From Actinomycetes bacterium (GTDB taxonomy: Bacteria > Actinomycetota > Acidimicrobiia > Acidimicrobiales > Acidimicrobilacustridaceae), in NCBI GenBank assembly GCA_029782145.1, contig JAKOVH010000011.1:29834-93833 (forward strand): 64,000 nucleotides of DNA, given 5' to 3'. The position numbers and the translations under genes are program-made. The notes under the pieces are model-generated. The model ran no database searches, was not told the origin of the DNA, and saw only the letters and a list, made by a program, of their open reading frames with translations. Below are positions 47,183 to 57,749 of this stretch, piece by piece; within the stretch, counting starts at the first letter, position 1, and each line of letters starts with the position of its first letter.

Positions 47183-48079
47183 GTGGCCTGCGCGGCAGAC
47201 GACTGGGAGCTGGCGGCCTTCGCCGCGTCGCTCACCTCCGCCTCGCCGGCCACGGTGAAGGCCTACCGCGGCGACGTGGAGGCCTTCGTCGAGTGGGTCG
47301 GCCGCTCGGGGCTCACCGCGCCCGCCGCGGTCACCCGCACCACCCTGCGCCGCTACGTCGCCCATCTCGCCACCCGCGGCCTGGCCCGTCGCAGCATCTC
47401 CCGCAAGGCGTCGTCGCTGCGGCGCTACTTCGGTTGGCTGGCCCGCACCGGGCGCCTGGCGGCCGACCCGTCGGCCGGGCTCAGCGTGCCCACCGCCAGC
47501 GGTCGTCTGCCGCGGGTCCTTCGAGACGACGAGATCACCACGGTGCTCGACGACCCTCCGGCCACCACCGCCAACGACCCACCGGCCATCCGCAGCCGCG
47601 ACGACGCGGTGCTCGAGCTGCTCTACGGCAGCGGCCTGCGGGTGTCGGAGGTGTGCGGCCTGCGCCCCGACGACCTCGACCTCGAGCGGCGACGAGTGGT
47701 CGTGTGGGGCAAGGGCGCCAAGCAGCGGGCGGTGCCGCTCAGCCCTCCGGCGTGCGAGGCCCTGCACCAGTGGCTCGGCCACGGACGGCGCGTGCTCGCC
47801 ACCGCCGACTCGCCGGCCGACGCGGTGTTCCTCAACCGTCGCGGCAAGCGCCTCGGTCCTCGCGACGTGCACCGGCTGCTCGACCGCCGCGCGCCCTCGC
47901 CCACGCACCCTCACGCCCTGCGCCACACCTTCGCCACGCACCTGCTCGACGGCGGCGCCGACCTGCGCTCGGTGCAGGAGATGCTCGGGCATGCAGACCT
48001 TTCGACCACACAGCACTACACTCACGTCAGCAAGCAACGACTGCGCAGCGTGCTGGACGCCACGCACCCGCGCGCCTAG
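47183..48079 (+). CDS. xerC: Tyrosine recombinase XerC/D-type
   Basis: A 298-residue site-specific recombinase. N-terminal SAM-like core-binding domain ([18 protein letters not shown]), then the catalytic domain with Arg in [10 protein letters not shown], Lys in GKGAKQRAV, His-x-x-Arg in [13 protein letters not shown], His in GHADLSTTQ and nucleophile Tyr in YTHVSKQRL. The location between dprA and whiG/rpsB is where the housekeeping chromosome-dimer recombinase lies in actinobacteria, so it is not evidence of a mobile element. Confidence 0.93.
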   Translation: MACAADDWELAAFAASLTSASPATVKAYRGDVEAFVEWVGRSGLTAPAAVTRTTLRRYVAHLATRGLARRSISRKASSLRRYFGWLARTGRLAADPSAGLSVPTASGRLPRVLRDDEITTVLDDPPATTANDPPAIRSRDDAVLELLYGSGLRVSEVCGLRPDDLDLERRRVVVWGKGAKQRAVPLSPPACEALHQWLGHGRRVLATADSPADAVFLNRRGKRLGPRDVHRLLDRRAPSPTHPHALRHTFATHLLDGGADLRSVQEMLGHADLSTTQHYTHVSKQRLRSVLDATHPRA

Positions 48080-48081
48080 CC

Positions 48082-48942
48082 ATGGCGGCGGGTGCGGAGG
48101 CGAGGCGGAGCTCGGGAGACGAGAGCGGGAAACAGGCGAGGACCGGGGAAGCAGGAAGCTTGAGCGACGACGATCAGTCAGCACAGACAGCCGCCCTGTG
48201 GGCCCAGTACAAGGACACGGGTGAGCGCGCCGACCGTGACCGGTTGATCCTCATCTACGCGCCCTTGGTCAAGTACGTCGCGAGCCGCGTCGCCGTCGGG
48301 CTGCCCCACAACGTCGAGCAGGCCGACCTCGTCTCCTACGGCATGTTCGGGCTCATCGACGCCATCGAGAAGTTCGACCCCGAGCGCGGCTACAAGTTCG
48401 AGACCTACGCCATCGCCCGCATCCGCGGCGCCATCCTCGACGAGCTGCGCTCCATCGACTGGGTGCCCCGGTCGGTGCGGGCCAAGGCCCGGGCGCTCGA
48501 GCAGGCCTACGCCAAGCTCGAGAACCAGCTCCGCCGCTCGCCCACCGAGGCCGAGGTGGCCGTCGAGCTCGACCTCACCGACGACCAGCTCCAGAGCACG
48601 CTCTCGCAGATCTCCTTCATCGGCCTCGCCGCCCTCGACGAGATGCTCGGTGGTGGCGAGCGGGGCGAGTCGATGACGCTCGGCGACACCATCGCCGACG
48701 TCCGCGACGGGCCCGTCGCCGTGTTCGAGGTCGAGGAGATGAAGCAGATCCTCGCCGACGCCGTCAACGGCATGCCCGAGCGCGAGAAGCTCGTTCTCAC
48801 CCTCTACTACTACGAGGGCCTCACCCTGGCCGAGATCGGCCGGGTCCTGGGCGTCACCGAGAGCCGGGTGTGCCAGATCCACACCAAGGCGGTGCTGCAG
48901 CTGCGGTCGCGCCTGGCCGCGTCGGAGCGCGAGCCGGTCTGA
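48082..48942 (+). CDS. whiG: WhiG/FliA-type RNA polymerase sigma factor
   Basis: About 286 residues from ATG 48082; a TTG at 48160 in frame, with AGGAAG near it, is an alternative start giving 260 residues. Region 2 ([60 protein letters not shown]), region 3 ([17 protein letters not shown]) and region 4 ([40 protein letters not shown]) are complete. This group drives flagellar genes in FliA bacteria and sporulation-type differentiation in Streptomyces. The position between xerC and rpsB matches whiG of actinomycetes. Confidence 0.93.
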   Translation: MAAGAEARRSSGDESGKQARTGEAGSLSDDDQSAQTAALWAQYKDTGERADRDRLILIYAPLVKYVASRVAVGLPHNVEQADLVSYGMFGLIDAIEKFDPERGYKFETYAIARIRGAILDELRSIDWVPRSVRAKARALEQAYAKLENQLRRSPTEAEVAVELDLTDDQLQSTLSQISFIGLAALDEMLGGGERGESMTLGDTIADVRDGPVAVFEVEEMKQILADAVNGMPEREKLVLTLYYYEGLTLAEIGRVLGVTESRVCQIHTKAVLQLRSRLAASEREPV

Positions 48943-48959
48943 GCCGGGCTCCAACTCGC

Positions 48960-48974
48960 GGGGCGTGCCGCCCC
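48960..48974 (+). terminator. Weak hairpin after whiG
   Basis: GGGGCG (48960-48965) and CGCCCC (48969-48974) pair around TGC, 18 bases after the whiG stop. The stem is short and there is no T-run. Confidence 0.35.
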
Positions 48975-49117
48975 GCCCCTCGGGCCCCCTGAGCGGCTCG
49001 TCGCGGCGCCACGTTGCGCCGCCATCTCGGGCCTGACCGGCCCGGTCCCGACGGCCTCGCCGCGGCTGGCCGTCACCTCCTTCCCCCTGCGTCGCTGTCG
49101 CGCCCGGGGGAGGGTCC

Positions 49118-50812
49118 GTGCCCCGTCCAACCGTCGTGGTCGCCGCCGTCGCGGTGGCGATCCTGCTCCTCGCCGCCGGGCTGCCCCCGGCGGCGGCCGC
49201 CGACGACGTCCCCGTCGTCTCCTACCGTCCGCCCGTCGCCGGCCCGATCGTCGACCGCTTCGACCTGCCGGAGAAGCGCTGGCAGGCCGGCAACCGCGGC
49301 ATCGACTACTCGCCGGCGCCGGGCACGCCGATCACCGCCGCCGCCGACGGCGAGGTCGTGTTCGCCGGCGACGTCGGCGGGGCGCTGCACGTCACCCTCC
49401 GCCACGCCGACGGCCTGCGGACGTCCTACTCGTTCCTGGCCGAGGTGGCGGTCCACCAGGGCCAGAAGGTGCGGGCCGGTGAGCCGGTCGGCGTGGCCGG
49501 CGGCCCGTTCCACTTCGGGGTCCGCACCCCCGACGGCACCTACCTCGACCCCGAGGCGCTGCTCGCGGGCACGCTGCGGCCCCACGTGCGGCTCGTGCCC
49601 GGCGCCGAGGACGGCCTCGACCCGCTCGGCGAGCGCCGGTCCCTCTTGGACGCGCTGCGCGACACGGGCGCGGGGGCGTTGGCCTGGGCCGCGGAGCACG
49701 GCAGCCAGGCGATCGAGATCATCGGGCACTACGCGTGGGAGCTGACGCCCGCCCCGCTCACCATCCGCGTCGCACAGGCGATGATCGCCTACGGACAGCA
49801 CCTGCGGGAGTGCACGTCGGCGTCGGAGCCGACGCCCGTGCCCGAGGAGCGCCGCATCGCGGTGATCGTGAGCGGGCTCGGCACCGGCAGCAGCGGCGCG
49901 AACTCGGCGTGGGAGATCGACACCCGTTCTCTCGGCTACGACGACGCCGACGTCGTGCGCTTCTCCTACAACGGCGGACGGGCTCCCGGGCCGGGCGCGC
50001 CCGCGGCTGATGGCGGCACCCGACCAGTCGCCCACGACGGTCAGGCTGAGGGGCTGGCCAGCATCCCTGTGCGGGAGTTCTCCAAGCAGGACAGCCAGCA
50101 GTCCCTCCCCGAGTCGGCCGGCCGGCTCGAGCAGCTGCTGCACGACGTCGCCGCCGCCGAACCGGGTGTGCCGATCGACGTCATCGCCCACTCCCAGGGC
50201 GGGGTGGTGGCCCGGCTCGGGGTGGTGCAGGCGGGCGTCGACGGCTCACTGCCGGCCGAGGTCCAGAACCTCGTCACGCTGGGCTCGCCGCACCAGGGGG
50301 CGCCGCTCGCCACGGCCGCTGTCGCGGCCCAGCAGACACCCGGCGGGAACGACCTCCTCTCCCAGCTCCGAGGGGTCGGTCCGTTCGGGGACCTCGACGA
50401 CCGTCTGCCGGCCATCGCCGAGCTGTCCGAGACGTCGGACGTGCTGGAGGAGATGCGACAGACGCCCATACCCGACGGCGTGCGGTTCACCTCGATCGGC
50501 TCCAGCGGCGATCTCATCGTCCCAGGCGGCGCCACCGCCGACCCCCACGCCGATGCCCAGGTCCTCGAGCCGATGCGGCCCTGGATCGATTCGCACGGGG
50601 ATCTCACCACCGATCCCCGCGCCATGCGCGACGTCGCCCTGGCGATCGCGGGCAAGGGGCCGACGTGCCAGACCCCGTGGGCGGCGGGCGGTGCCTTCAT
50701 CGAGGCCACGGTCGTCCGAGAGGTGGAGAGCCGGATCGGCCTGGCCACCGGTGTGGCCGGGGTCGAGCTCACCGCCGCCGGCGCGGTGACCGCGCCCGTC
50801 ACCGGCGACTGA
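49118..50812 (+). CDS. Secreted M23-like domain fused to a lipase-like hydrolase
   Basis: A 564-residue exported protein with a signal peptide ending near AAAADD. Residues 30-150 match an LytM/M23 peptidase (GIDYSPAPGTPITAAADGEV), but two of four zinc ligands are altered: Asn59 replaces the His of HxGxD and Pro130 replaces the first His of HxH (His132 remains). Residues 240-560 match an alpha/beta hydrolase with nucleophile elbow IAHSQGG (Ser359) and LVTLGSPHQGAPLA. The M23 part is probably a binding module; the lipase/esterase part looks active. Actinobacteria often have an M23 gene beside rpsB, but the lipase fusion is unusual. GTG start with a strong G-rich ribosome site. Confidence 0.82.
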   Translation: MPRPTVVVAAVAVAILLLAAGLPPAAAADDVPVVSYRPPVAGPIVDRFDLPEKRWQAGNRGIDYSPAPGTPITAAADGEVVFAGDVGGALHVTLRHADGLRTSYSFLAEVAVHQGQKVRAGEPVGVAGGPFHFGVRTPDGTYLDPEALLAGTLRPHVRLVPGAEDGLDPLGERRSLLDALRDTGAGALAWAAEHGSQAIEIIGHYAWELTPAPLTIRVAQAMIAYGQHLRECTSASEPTPVPEERRIAVIVSGLGTGSSGANSAWEIDTRSLGYDDADVVRFSYNGGRAPGPGAPAADGGTRPVAHDGQAEGLASIPVREFSKQDSQQSLPESAGRLEQLLHDVAAAEPGVPIDVIAHSQGGVVARLGVVQAGVDGSLPAEVQNLVTLGSPHQGAPLATAAVAAQQTPGGNDLLSQLRGVGPFGDLDDRLPAIAELSETSDVLEEMRQTPIPDGVRFTSIGSSGDLIVPGGATADPHADAQVLEPMRPWIDSHGDLTTDPRAMRDVALAIAGKGPTCQTPWAAGGAFIEATVVREVESRIGLATGVAGVELTAAGAVTAPVTGD

Positions 50813-50851
50813 GCAGCGTCCATCGGCTGGCCGGTTCCGGTCCGGCTCCCG

Positions 50852-50885
50852 TAGACTCGCACCTCGGCCCGGCGCCCGCCGGGCC
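50852..50885 (+). promoter_or_regulatory. rpsB promoter box and leader hairpin
   Basis: TAGACT at 50852-50857 is followed by a perfect 9-base-pair hairpin (50866-50874 with 50877-50885). The start codon of rpsB lies 125 bases further on, leaving a long leader. Ribosomal protein S2 operons are often controlled through leader RNA; whether this stem takes part is not known. Confidence 0.4.
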
Positions 50886-51010
50886 CCTGCGCGGGTCAGG
50901 TCGTCCCGCACCTCACACCCCCGCAGCCGTGCGTCCCACGGTCGCCTCTGCCCTGTCGGAGGCGCCTGCACGGTCCTGCGCTCCCCGCACAACCGATGGG
51001 AAGGACCACC

Positions 51011-52012
51011 ATGGCTCCAGTCGTCACCATGCGCCAGCTGCTCGAGGCCGGCGTCCACTTCGGCCACCAGACCCGCCGTTGGAACCCGAAGATGAAGCGC
51101 TTCATCCACGGCGAGCGCAACGGCATCTACATCATCGACCTCCAGCAGACGCTGGGCCGCATCGAGACCGCCTACGGCTTCGTGCGCGACCTCGTCGCCG
51201 ACGGCGGCACCATCCTGTTCGTCGGCACCAAGAAGCAGGCCCAGGACCCGGTGCAGGGCTACGCCGAGAAGTGCGGCATGCCCTACGTCAACGAGCGCTG
51301 GCTCGGCGGCATGCTCACCAACTTCCAGACGATCTCCAAGCGCGTCGCCAAGATGAAGGAGTACCAGCGCATGCGCGACTCCGGTGAGTTCGAGGCGATG
51401 CCCAAGAAGGAAGCCCTGCTCATCAGCCGCGAGCTCGACAAGCTCGAGCGCAACCTCGGCGGCATCCGCAGCATGGAGCGCCTGCCCGACGCCATCTTCG
51501 TGCTCGACACGAAGAAGGAGGACATCGCCGTCACCGAGGCCAACAAGCTCGGCCTGCCGATCGTCGCCGTGGTCGACACCAACTGCGACCCCGACATCAT
51601 CTCCTACGTCATCCCCGGCAACGACGACGCCATCCGCTCGGCCAACCTCATGGCCCGGGTGATCAGCGACGCCGTCGAGGAGGGCCGCTTCATCGCGTCC
51701 CGGCGCCGGGGCGCCGCCCCCGCCGGCCCGGCCCCGGTCGAGCGCTCCGCCGAGGAGGAAGCGGCTCACGCCGCCGCCCAGGCCGAGGCCCGCCGCCAGG
51801 CTGCCCTCGCCGCCCAGGAGCGCGAGGCCCGCATCGCCGCCGAGCGCGCCGGCGGCCAGTCGGCCGTGGAGAACGAGGCGCTCGCCTCCGGCGACGCCGT
51901 GCCGGCCGATCCGGGCCTGACCCCCGAGAACGCCCAGAACATCCTCGACGACGCCTCGGCCGTGACCCAGGCCGAGATCGCCGCCGAGCACGCCACGACC
52001 GAGGAGGCCTGA
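51011..52012 (+). CDS. rpsB: 30S ribosomal protein S2
   Basis: 333 residues. [45 protein letters not shown] and [13 protein letters not shown] are the S2 signatures. The last ~90 residues form an Ala/Glu-rich extension not present in the 230-260-residue canonical protein, as in some other actinobacteria. ATG 51011 has AAGGA upstream; an ATG at 50996 in frame would precede the ribosome site. tsf follows after five bases. Confidence 0.97.
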   Translation: MAPVVTMRQLLEAGVHFGHQTRRWNPKMKRFIHGERNGIYIIDLQQTLGRIETAYGFVRDLVADGGTILFVGTKKQAQDPVQGYAEKCGMPYVNERWLGGMLTNFQTISKRVAKMKEYQRMRDSGEFEAMPKKEALLISRELDKLERNLGGIRSMERLPDAIFVLDTKKEDIAVTEANKLGLPIVAVVDTNCDPDIISYVIPGNDDAIRSANLMARVISDAVEEGRFIASRRRGAAPAGPAPVERSAEEEAAHAAAQAEARRQAALAAQEREARIAAERAGGQSAVENEALASGDAVPADPGLTPENAQNILDDASAVTQAEIAAEHATTEEA

Positions 52013-52017
52013 CACCC

Positions 52018-52812
52018 ATGGCTGAGTTCACCGCCAAGGACGTCCAGTCGCTGCGCCAGGTCACCGGCGCCGGGATGATGGACGCCAAGAAGGCCCTGCA
52101 GGAGAACGACGGCGACATGGAGGCGGCCAAGCAGTGGCTGCGGGAGAAGGGCCTGGCCAAGGTGGCCAAGCTCGGCGACCGCGAGAACACCCAGGGCTCC
52201 GTCGCCGCCGTGGTCGAGGGCCAGGTCGGCGCCATCGTGCAGCTCAAGAGCGAGACCGACTTCTCGGCCAAGGCCGCCGACTTCACCTCGCTGGTGCAGG
52301 ACATGGCCGAGCTGGTCGTGGCCAAGGGCACCGACGCCGTGAGTGAGCTCAACGACGAGCTCGACGCCCTCAAGATCTCCAAGAAGGAGAACATCGAGGT
52401 CGGCGAGGTGGTGCGCTTCGAGGCCGCCGACGGCAACATCCTCGACTCCTACCTCCACATCCAGGACGGCCGCGGCGTCAACGCGGTGCTCGTCGAGCTC
52501 CAGGGCGGCACCAAGGAGCTGGCCCACGACATCGCCGTGCACATCGCCTTCGCCAAGCCGGCCTGCCTGTCGCGCGACGAGGTCCCCGCCGACGAGGTCG
52601 AGCGCGAGCGCCAGGCGTTGCTCGACATCACCAAGGCCGAGGGCAAGCCCGAGCAGGCGTGGCCCAAGATCGTCGAGGGCCGCCTGAACGCCTGGTACAA
52701 GGAGCGGGTGCTGCTCGAGCAGGGCTTCGTCCGCGACGACAAGACCTCCATCACCCAGCTCCTCGGCGACGCCACCCTGGTGCGCTTCGCCCAGGTGTAC
52801 ATCGGCGGATAG
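52018..52812 (+). CDS. tsf: Elongation factor Ts
   Basis: A 264-residue nucleotide exchange factor for EF-Tu. The N-terminal UBA-like module (FTAKDVQSLRQVTGAGMMDA; KKALQENDGDMEAAKQWLRE) and the core motif IVQLKSETDFSAK are complete, as is the C-terminal LLEQGFVRDDKTSITQLL. Its stop is directly followed, with no spacer, by the pyrH start. Confidence 0.97.
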   Translation: MAEFTAKDVQSLRQVTGAGMMDAKKALQENDGDMEAAKQWLREKGLAKVAKLGDRENTQGSVAAVVEGQVGAIVQLKSETDFSAKAADFTSLVQDMAELVVAKGTDAVSELNDELDALKISKKENIEVGEVVRFEAADGNILDSYLHIQDGRGVNAVLVELQGGTKELAHDIAVHIAFAKPACLSRDEVPADEVERERQALLDITKAEGKPEQAWPKIVEGRLNAWYKERVLLEQGFVRDDKTSITQLLGDATLVRFAQVYIGG

Positions 52813-53541
<729 letters not shown>

Positions 53542-53717
53542 GCCGGCTGGAGCGGCCACCCTGGGGCGTCTCGGGCGCTCGGAGGGAGTAGCGTCGACGC
53601 TTGATCCGACGTGGACCGAGACACCGGCCGCGGTCGCCGAATCCTGCGAGCCCGGCGCGACGCCCGCTGCCGGCCGCGTGGGGCGACGCCCACGAACCCG
53701 ACGCCAGGAGTGCCCCG

Positions 53718-54287
53718 ATGACGAGCGAGATGGCCGAGCTGGTCCTCGCCGAGACCGACGAGAAGATGGCCAAGGCGGTCACCCACGCCAAGGCCGACTT
53801 CGCCTCGATCCGCACCGGTCGCGCCGCGCCGGCGCTGGTCGAGAAGATCCCCGTCGACTACTACGGCGCCGAGACGCCGCTGCAGCAGCTCGCCGGCTTC
53901 CAGGTCCCCGAGGCCCGTCAGCTGCTCATCACGCCCTACGACAAGTCGGCCATGGGCGCCATCGAGAAGGCGCTGCAGCAGTCCGACCTCGGCCTGAACC
54001 CGAGCAACGACGGCCACTCCATCCGGCTCACCTTCCCGCCCCTCACCCAGGAGCGCCGCAAGGAGCTGGTGAAGGTGGTCAAGCACATGGCCGAGGAGGG
54101 CCGGGTGGCGCTGCGCAACCAGCGCCGGGCCAGCCGCCACGAGCTCGAGAAGCTGGAGAAGGACGGCGAGCTGTCGAGAGACGAGCTGGAGCGGGCCGAG
54201 AAGGAGCTCGACAAGCTGATCCATGTCCACGAGGCGGAGATCGACCAGGCCCTCGCCGCCAAGGAAACCGAGCTGCTGGAGGACTGA
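53718..54287 (+). CDS. frr: Ribosome recycling factor
   Basis: A 189-residue two-domain recycling factor: FASIRTGRAAPALVEKIPVD opens the fold, and RLTFPPLTQERRKELVKVVK plus ALRNQRRASRHELEKLEKDG are the family signatures. ATG 53718 has AGGAG about 8 bases upstream. A TAGCGT box at 53589 may give frr and cdsA their own promoter. Its TGA overlaps the ATG of cdsA by one base. Confidence 0.96.
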   Translation: MTSEMAELVLAETDEKMAKAVTHAKADFASIRTGRAAPALVEKIPVDYYGAETPLQQLAGFQVPEARQLLITPYDKSAMGAIEKALQQSDLGLNPSNDGHSIRLTFPPLTQERRKELVKVVKHMAEEGRVALRNQRRASRHELEKLEKDGELSRDELERAEKELDKLIHVHEAEIDQALAAKETELLED

Positions 54288-56497
54288 TGGCCTCGGACAA
54301 GCTCTCCCGAGATCCCGGCCAGGGCGGCGAGGAGCCGACCGAGGCCGTCCGGATCATCGCCGCCGAGGAGCTCGAGGAGGCCGCCGAGCGCCGTGAGGTG
54401 GCCCGCCGCCGCGCCCCCGACGAGCCCGGCTACAAGGATCGGCCGCCGGCGCCGCCCGCCGACGTGCAGCCCGCCATCCGCTTCCCGCTGCCGGACTCCG
54501 CCGACATCGCGTCGCTCGAGCGCCCCCGGCCCCAGCCCGTCGACCCGCCCCGGGCCGAGGGCTCGGTGCCCGACCGGCCCGAGCGTCCGGAACCGCCGGT
54601 CGAGCCGGCGGCCGAGGAGCTGACCGAGGCCGAGGCGATCGGCGAGGGGGTCGGCGAGGTGTCGCCGGTGGCCCTCGACGAGCGCGGCGCGGCAGGGGAG
54701 CAGGCACCCGCCTCGTCGGCCGACGACGCCACGGCGGTGCACCCCGTCATCTCGGCCGAGACCGTCGGCGCCCCGGCGCCGCCCGAGCCGTCCACCGCGG
54801 AGCGAGCCGGCGAGGCCGAGCCGGAGCCGGCCGCCGGCCACGCTGGGCCCGAACCGGAGATCGACCTGCGCGAGCGCGACCGGGCCGGCGAGGTTGTCGT
54901 CGCCGAGGCGCCCGAGCCGGTGCCCGACGCGGTGGCCGGGGCGGTGGCCGAGCACAGCGGTGCGGGGGAGGCGCCGTCCGAGGCACCCGACCCGAGCGCG
55001 TCGAGCGCCGAGCCGCAGGGCGGCGCTGCACCGGTGCTCGACCTGGGGCCCTCCACCGGCGAGCACGCCCTGCCGCACTGGACCGAGCCGCCCACCGGCG
55101 AGGTGCCCAAGGTGGTGATCGGCGACGCCGAGGAGACGGGCGAGGACGAGCGGTGGGCGACGTTCGCCGCCAACGCCCCCCGCTGGCGCGACGAGCACGA
55201 CACCTCCGAGCACGGTGACCTCATGGCTGACCTGGCCGGCCTCGACGACGAGCAGACCGAGGAGCGCCTCGGTGCGCTCGACACCAGCGAGCGGCTCTCG
55301 GAGGAGGCGTACCTCAACTTCGACGACGTCGAGCTCGACCCCCGCCGCCGCGGGCGTCGCGGCTCGCGGCGGGGCCGCGCCCGGGCCGAGCGGCCGCCGG
55401 CCCCCGACCCGCTGGCCGCCATCGTCACCGATGCCGGGCTCCCGCCGAGCGGGTCCGAGGCGGTGGTCGGACCGGTGCCCCCGGGCCCGGTCCTGCCCAC
55501 GCCCACCGTCGGTGCGCCCCGGCCCCCGGCCGAGCCGGCAGCGGCCGCTCCCGCCGAGCCGCGTGCCCGGGTCGGGCCCGCCCGGCCCCGGCTCACCGGT
55601 TCGCTCCCGCCCCCCGACGACGACCCTGCCGCCCCCCGCCGCCGGCGCCACGCCGCCCCCCTCGAGCCGGAGCGGTCGAGCGGAGGCCGCAACGTCCCCC
55701 AGGCCGTCGCCGTCGGGGCGGGCCTGGCCCTCCTCGCCCTGCTCGTGTTCAAGGCCGGCCCGGCGCCCACCATGGTGCTGGTCGAGATCATCATCGCCCT
55801 CGCCGGTGCCGAGTTCTACGGTGCGGTGCAGCGGGGCGGCTTCCGGCCCGCCACGCTCCTCGGGCTCACGGCGGTGGCGGCGCTGCCGGTCGCCACCTAC
55901 TGGAAGGGCGAAGCCGCCTTCCCGCTCGTGCTGTTCCTCGCCTTCGTGGTGGGGGTGCTGTGGTACCTGCTCGGGGTGGGCGGAAAGGTCAGACCCACCG
56001 CCAACCTGGGCGTCACCATGGTCGGCATCGTGTGGGTCGGCGTGCTCGGCTCGTTCGCCGCGCTCATCCTGAAGATCCCGAGCCAGGGCGTCAGCATCCT
56101 GCTCGTCGCCGTGGTGGCCGCGGTGGCCCACGACGTCGGGGGGTTCTTCATCGGCCGGTCCATGGGCCGCACGCCGCTCAGCGCCATCTCGCCGCACAAG
56201 ACGGTCGAGGGGCTCCTGGGTGGCATCGTCGCCGCGCTCGTCGGGGTGTTCCTCGTGGCGGTCGTGCTCGGGGTGGGGCCGTTCAGCTCGGGCCAGGCCC
56301 TGGTGTTCGGCCTGTGCACCGCGCTCGTCGCGCCGCTCGGTGACCTGGCCGAGTCGCTGTTCAAGCGCGACCTCGGCCTGAAGGACATGGGCTCGCTGCT
56401 GCCCCAGCACGGCGGGCTCCTCGACCGCTTCGACGGGATGCTCTTCGTCCTGCCCGTGGCCTACTACGTCGCCCGGGCCTTCAACCTCGCCGGCTGA
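54287..56497 (+). CDS. cdsA: Phosphatidate cytidylyltransferase with long disordered head
   Basis: 736 residues, against about 270-300 for typical CdsA. Residues 1 to ~465 are Pro/Ala/Glu-rich, acidic and low-complexity with no recognisable fold, apart from a short charged stretch (EEAYLNFDDVELDPRRRGRR) and a very basic patch before the membrane. From ~467 come about eight transmembrane helices and the CDP-diacylglycerol synthase signature: SLFKRDLGLKD, then PQHGGLLDRFDGML. The frame is continuous from an ATG coupled to the frr stop, with no stop or frameshift visible, so the head is truly part of the gene. It makes CDP-diacylglycerol for phospholipid synthesis. uppS, often between frr and cdsA, is absent. 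Confidence 0.92.
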   Translation: MASDKLSRDPGQGGEEPTEAVRIIAAEELEEAAERREVARRRAPDEPGYKDRPPAPPADVQPAIRFPLPDSADIASLERPRPQPVDPPRAEGSVPDRPERPEPPVEPAAEELTEAEAIGEGVGEVSPVALDERGAAGEQAPASSADDATAVHPVISAETVGAPAPPEPSTAERAGEAEPEPAAGHAGPEPEIDLRERDRAGEVVVAEAPEPVPDAVAGAVAEHSGAGEAPSEAPDPSASSAEPQGGAAPVLDLGPSTGEHALPHWTEPPTGEVPKVVIGDAEETGEDERWATFAANAPRWRDEHDTSEHGDLMADLAGLDDEQTEERLGALDTSERLSEEAYLNFDDVELDPRRRGRRGSRRGRARAERPPAPDPLAAIVTDAGLPPSGSEAVVGPVPPGPVLPTPTVGAPRPPAEPAAAAPAEPRARVGPARPRLTGSLPPPDDDPAAPRRRRHAAPLEPERSSGGRNVPQAVAVGAGLALLALLVFKAGPAPTMVLVEIIIALAGAEFYGAVQRGGFRPATLLGLTAVAALPVATYWKGEAAFPLVLFLAFVVGVLWYLLGVGGKVRPTANLGVTMVGIVWVGVLGSFAALILKIPSQGVSILLVAVVAAVAHDVGGFFIGRSMGRTPLSAISPHKTVEGLLGGIVAALVGVFLVAVVLGVGPFSSGQALVFGLCTALVAPLGDLAESLFKRDLGLKDMGSLLPQHGGLLDRFDGMLFVLPVAYYVARAFNLAG

Positions 56498-56534
56498 CGT
56501 CGCCACCCGCGGGGTTTCGCCGCCGGGCCGTCGG

Positions 56535-56540
56535 TAGGCT
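56535..56540 (+). promoter_or_regulatory. -10-like box TAGGCT
   Basis: TAGGCT ends six bases before the dxr ATG at 56547; no ribosome site, so dxr may have a leaderless transcript of its own. Confidence 0.45.
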
Positions 56541-56546
56541 CGGTCC

Positions 56547-57749
56547 ATGTCCGCCACCAGGGTCGCCCTCGCCGGATCCACCGGCTCGATCGGCACCCAG
56601 GCGCTCGACGTGCTGGTGGCGGAAGGCGACCGCTTCGAGCTGACGGCCATCGGCGCCACCGGCCGCAACCCCGAGTCGCTCATCGAGCAGGCCCGCAGCC
56701 ACCGGCCCAAGGTCGTGGCCGTGGCCGACGAGGCGGCGGCGCGCACCGTCGCCGACGCCCTCCCCGAGTGCGAGGTGCGGGGTGGGGGCGAGGCGCTGGC
56801 CAGCCTCGCCACCGAGGCCGACGTCGTCGTGAACGGCGTCGTGGGCTTCGCCGGCCTGTCGGTCACCCTCGCCACCCTCGAGGCCGGCCGTCGCCTGGCG
56901 CTGGCCAACAAGGAGTCGCTAATCGCCGCCGGGCCGGTGGTGCAGCGGGCCCGGCGCACGCCCGGCGCCGAGCTGGTGCCGGTCGACAGCGAGCACGGCG
57001 CCATCCACCAGTGCCTGCGGGCCACCGACAACAAGGGCCGGGTCGAGCGGCTGCTGCTCACCGCCAGCGGGGGCCCCTTCCGGGGCCGCACCGCCGCGGA
57101 GCTGGCCGGCGTCACCGTCGAGCAGGCCCTGGCCCACCCCACCTGGAGCATGGGCCCCAAGATCACGGTCGACTCCTCGACGCTCATGAACAAGGGGCTC
57201 GAGGTCATCGAGGCCCACGAGCTGTTCGGCGAGCCGGCGGGCGAGCACGGCTACGGCCTGGGCTTCGACCGCATCGACGTGGTGGTGCACCCGCAGTCGA
57301 TCGTGCACTCGATGGTCGAGTTCACCGACGCCAGCACCATCGCCCAGCTCTCCACCCCCGACATGCGCCTGCCCATCGGCTACGCACTGGCGTGGCCCGA
57401 CCGGATCGGCACGCCGTTCGGCCGCATCGACTGGACGACGCTCGGGCGCCTCGACTTCGAGCCGCCCGACCTCGACACGTTCCCGTGCCTGCGCCTGGCC
57501 TACGAGGCCGGCCGCACCGGCGGCACGGCTCCGGCGTGGATCAGCGGCGCCAACGAGGTCGCCGTCGACGCGTTCCTCCAGGGCCGCATCCGCTGGGCCG
57601 ACATCTCACGGGTGATCGCGGCCACCCTCGACGCCCACGACGGCGCGCCCGCCGCCGACGCCGAGGCGGTCGTCGCCGCCGACGCCGCGGCCCGCCGTGT
57701 GGCCACCGACCTGCTCGACCGGTTCGACACCCCGGGAGCCCTCTCGTGA
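56547..57749 (+). CDS. dxr: 1-deoxy-D-xylulose-5-phosphate reductoisomerase
   Basis: A 400-residue NADPH enzyme of the MEP isoprenoid pathway. ALAGSTGSIGTQALDVL is the nucleotide-binding loop, ALANKESLIAAGP and PVDSEHGAIHQCL supply the Asp/Glu metal ligands, ASGGPFRG is the flexible substrate loop, and HPTWSMGPKITVDSSTLMNK is diagnostic. Its TGA overlaps the GTG of the site-2 protease gene (GTGA). The pathway partner ispG lies one gene downstream. Confidence 0.97.
   Translation: MSATRVALAGSTGSIGTQALDVLVAEGDRFELTAIGATGRNPESLIEQARSHRPKVVAVADEAAARTVADALPECEVRGGGEALASLATEADVVVNGVVGFAGLSVTLATLEAGRRLALANKESLIAAGPVVQRARRTPGAELVPVDSEHGAIHQCLRATDNKGRVERLLLTASGGPFRGRTAAELAGVTVEQALAHPTWSMGPKITVDSSTLMNKGLEVIEAHELFGEPAGEHGYGLGFDRIDVVVHPQSIVHSMVEFTDASTIAQLSTPDMRLPIGYALAWPDRIGTPFGRIDWTTLGRLDFEPPDLDTFPCLRLAYEAGRTGGTAPAWISGANEVAVDAFLQGRIRWADISRVIAATLDAHDGAPAADAEAVVAADAAARRVATDLLDRFDTPGALS

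Noticed and set aside
47183..48079. Tyrosine recombinase as evidence of an integrated element
   Set aside because: It lies in the conserved dprA-xerC-whiG-rpsB neighbourhood with no attachment-site repeats or phage genes; it is the housekeeping Xer enzyme.
53936..57208. A 1090-residue open frame on the minus strand
   Set aside because: It mirrors frr, cdsA and dxr; long antisense frames are expected at this G+C content.
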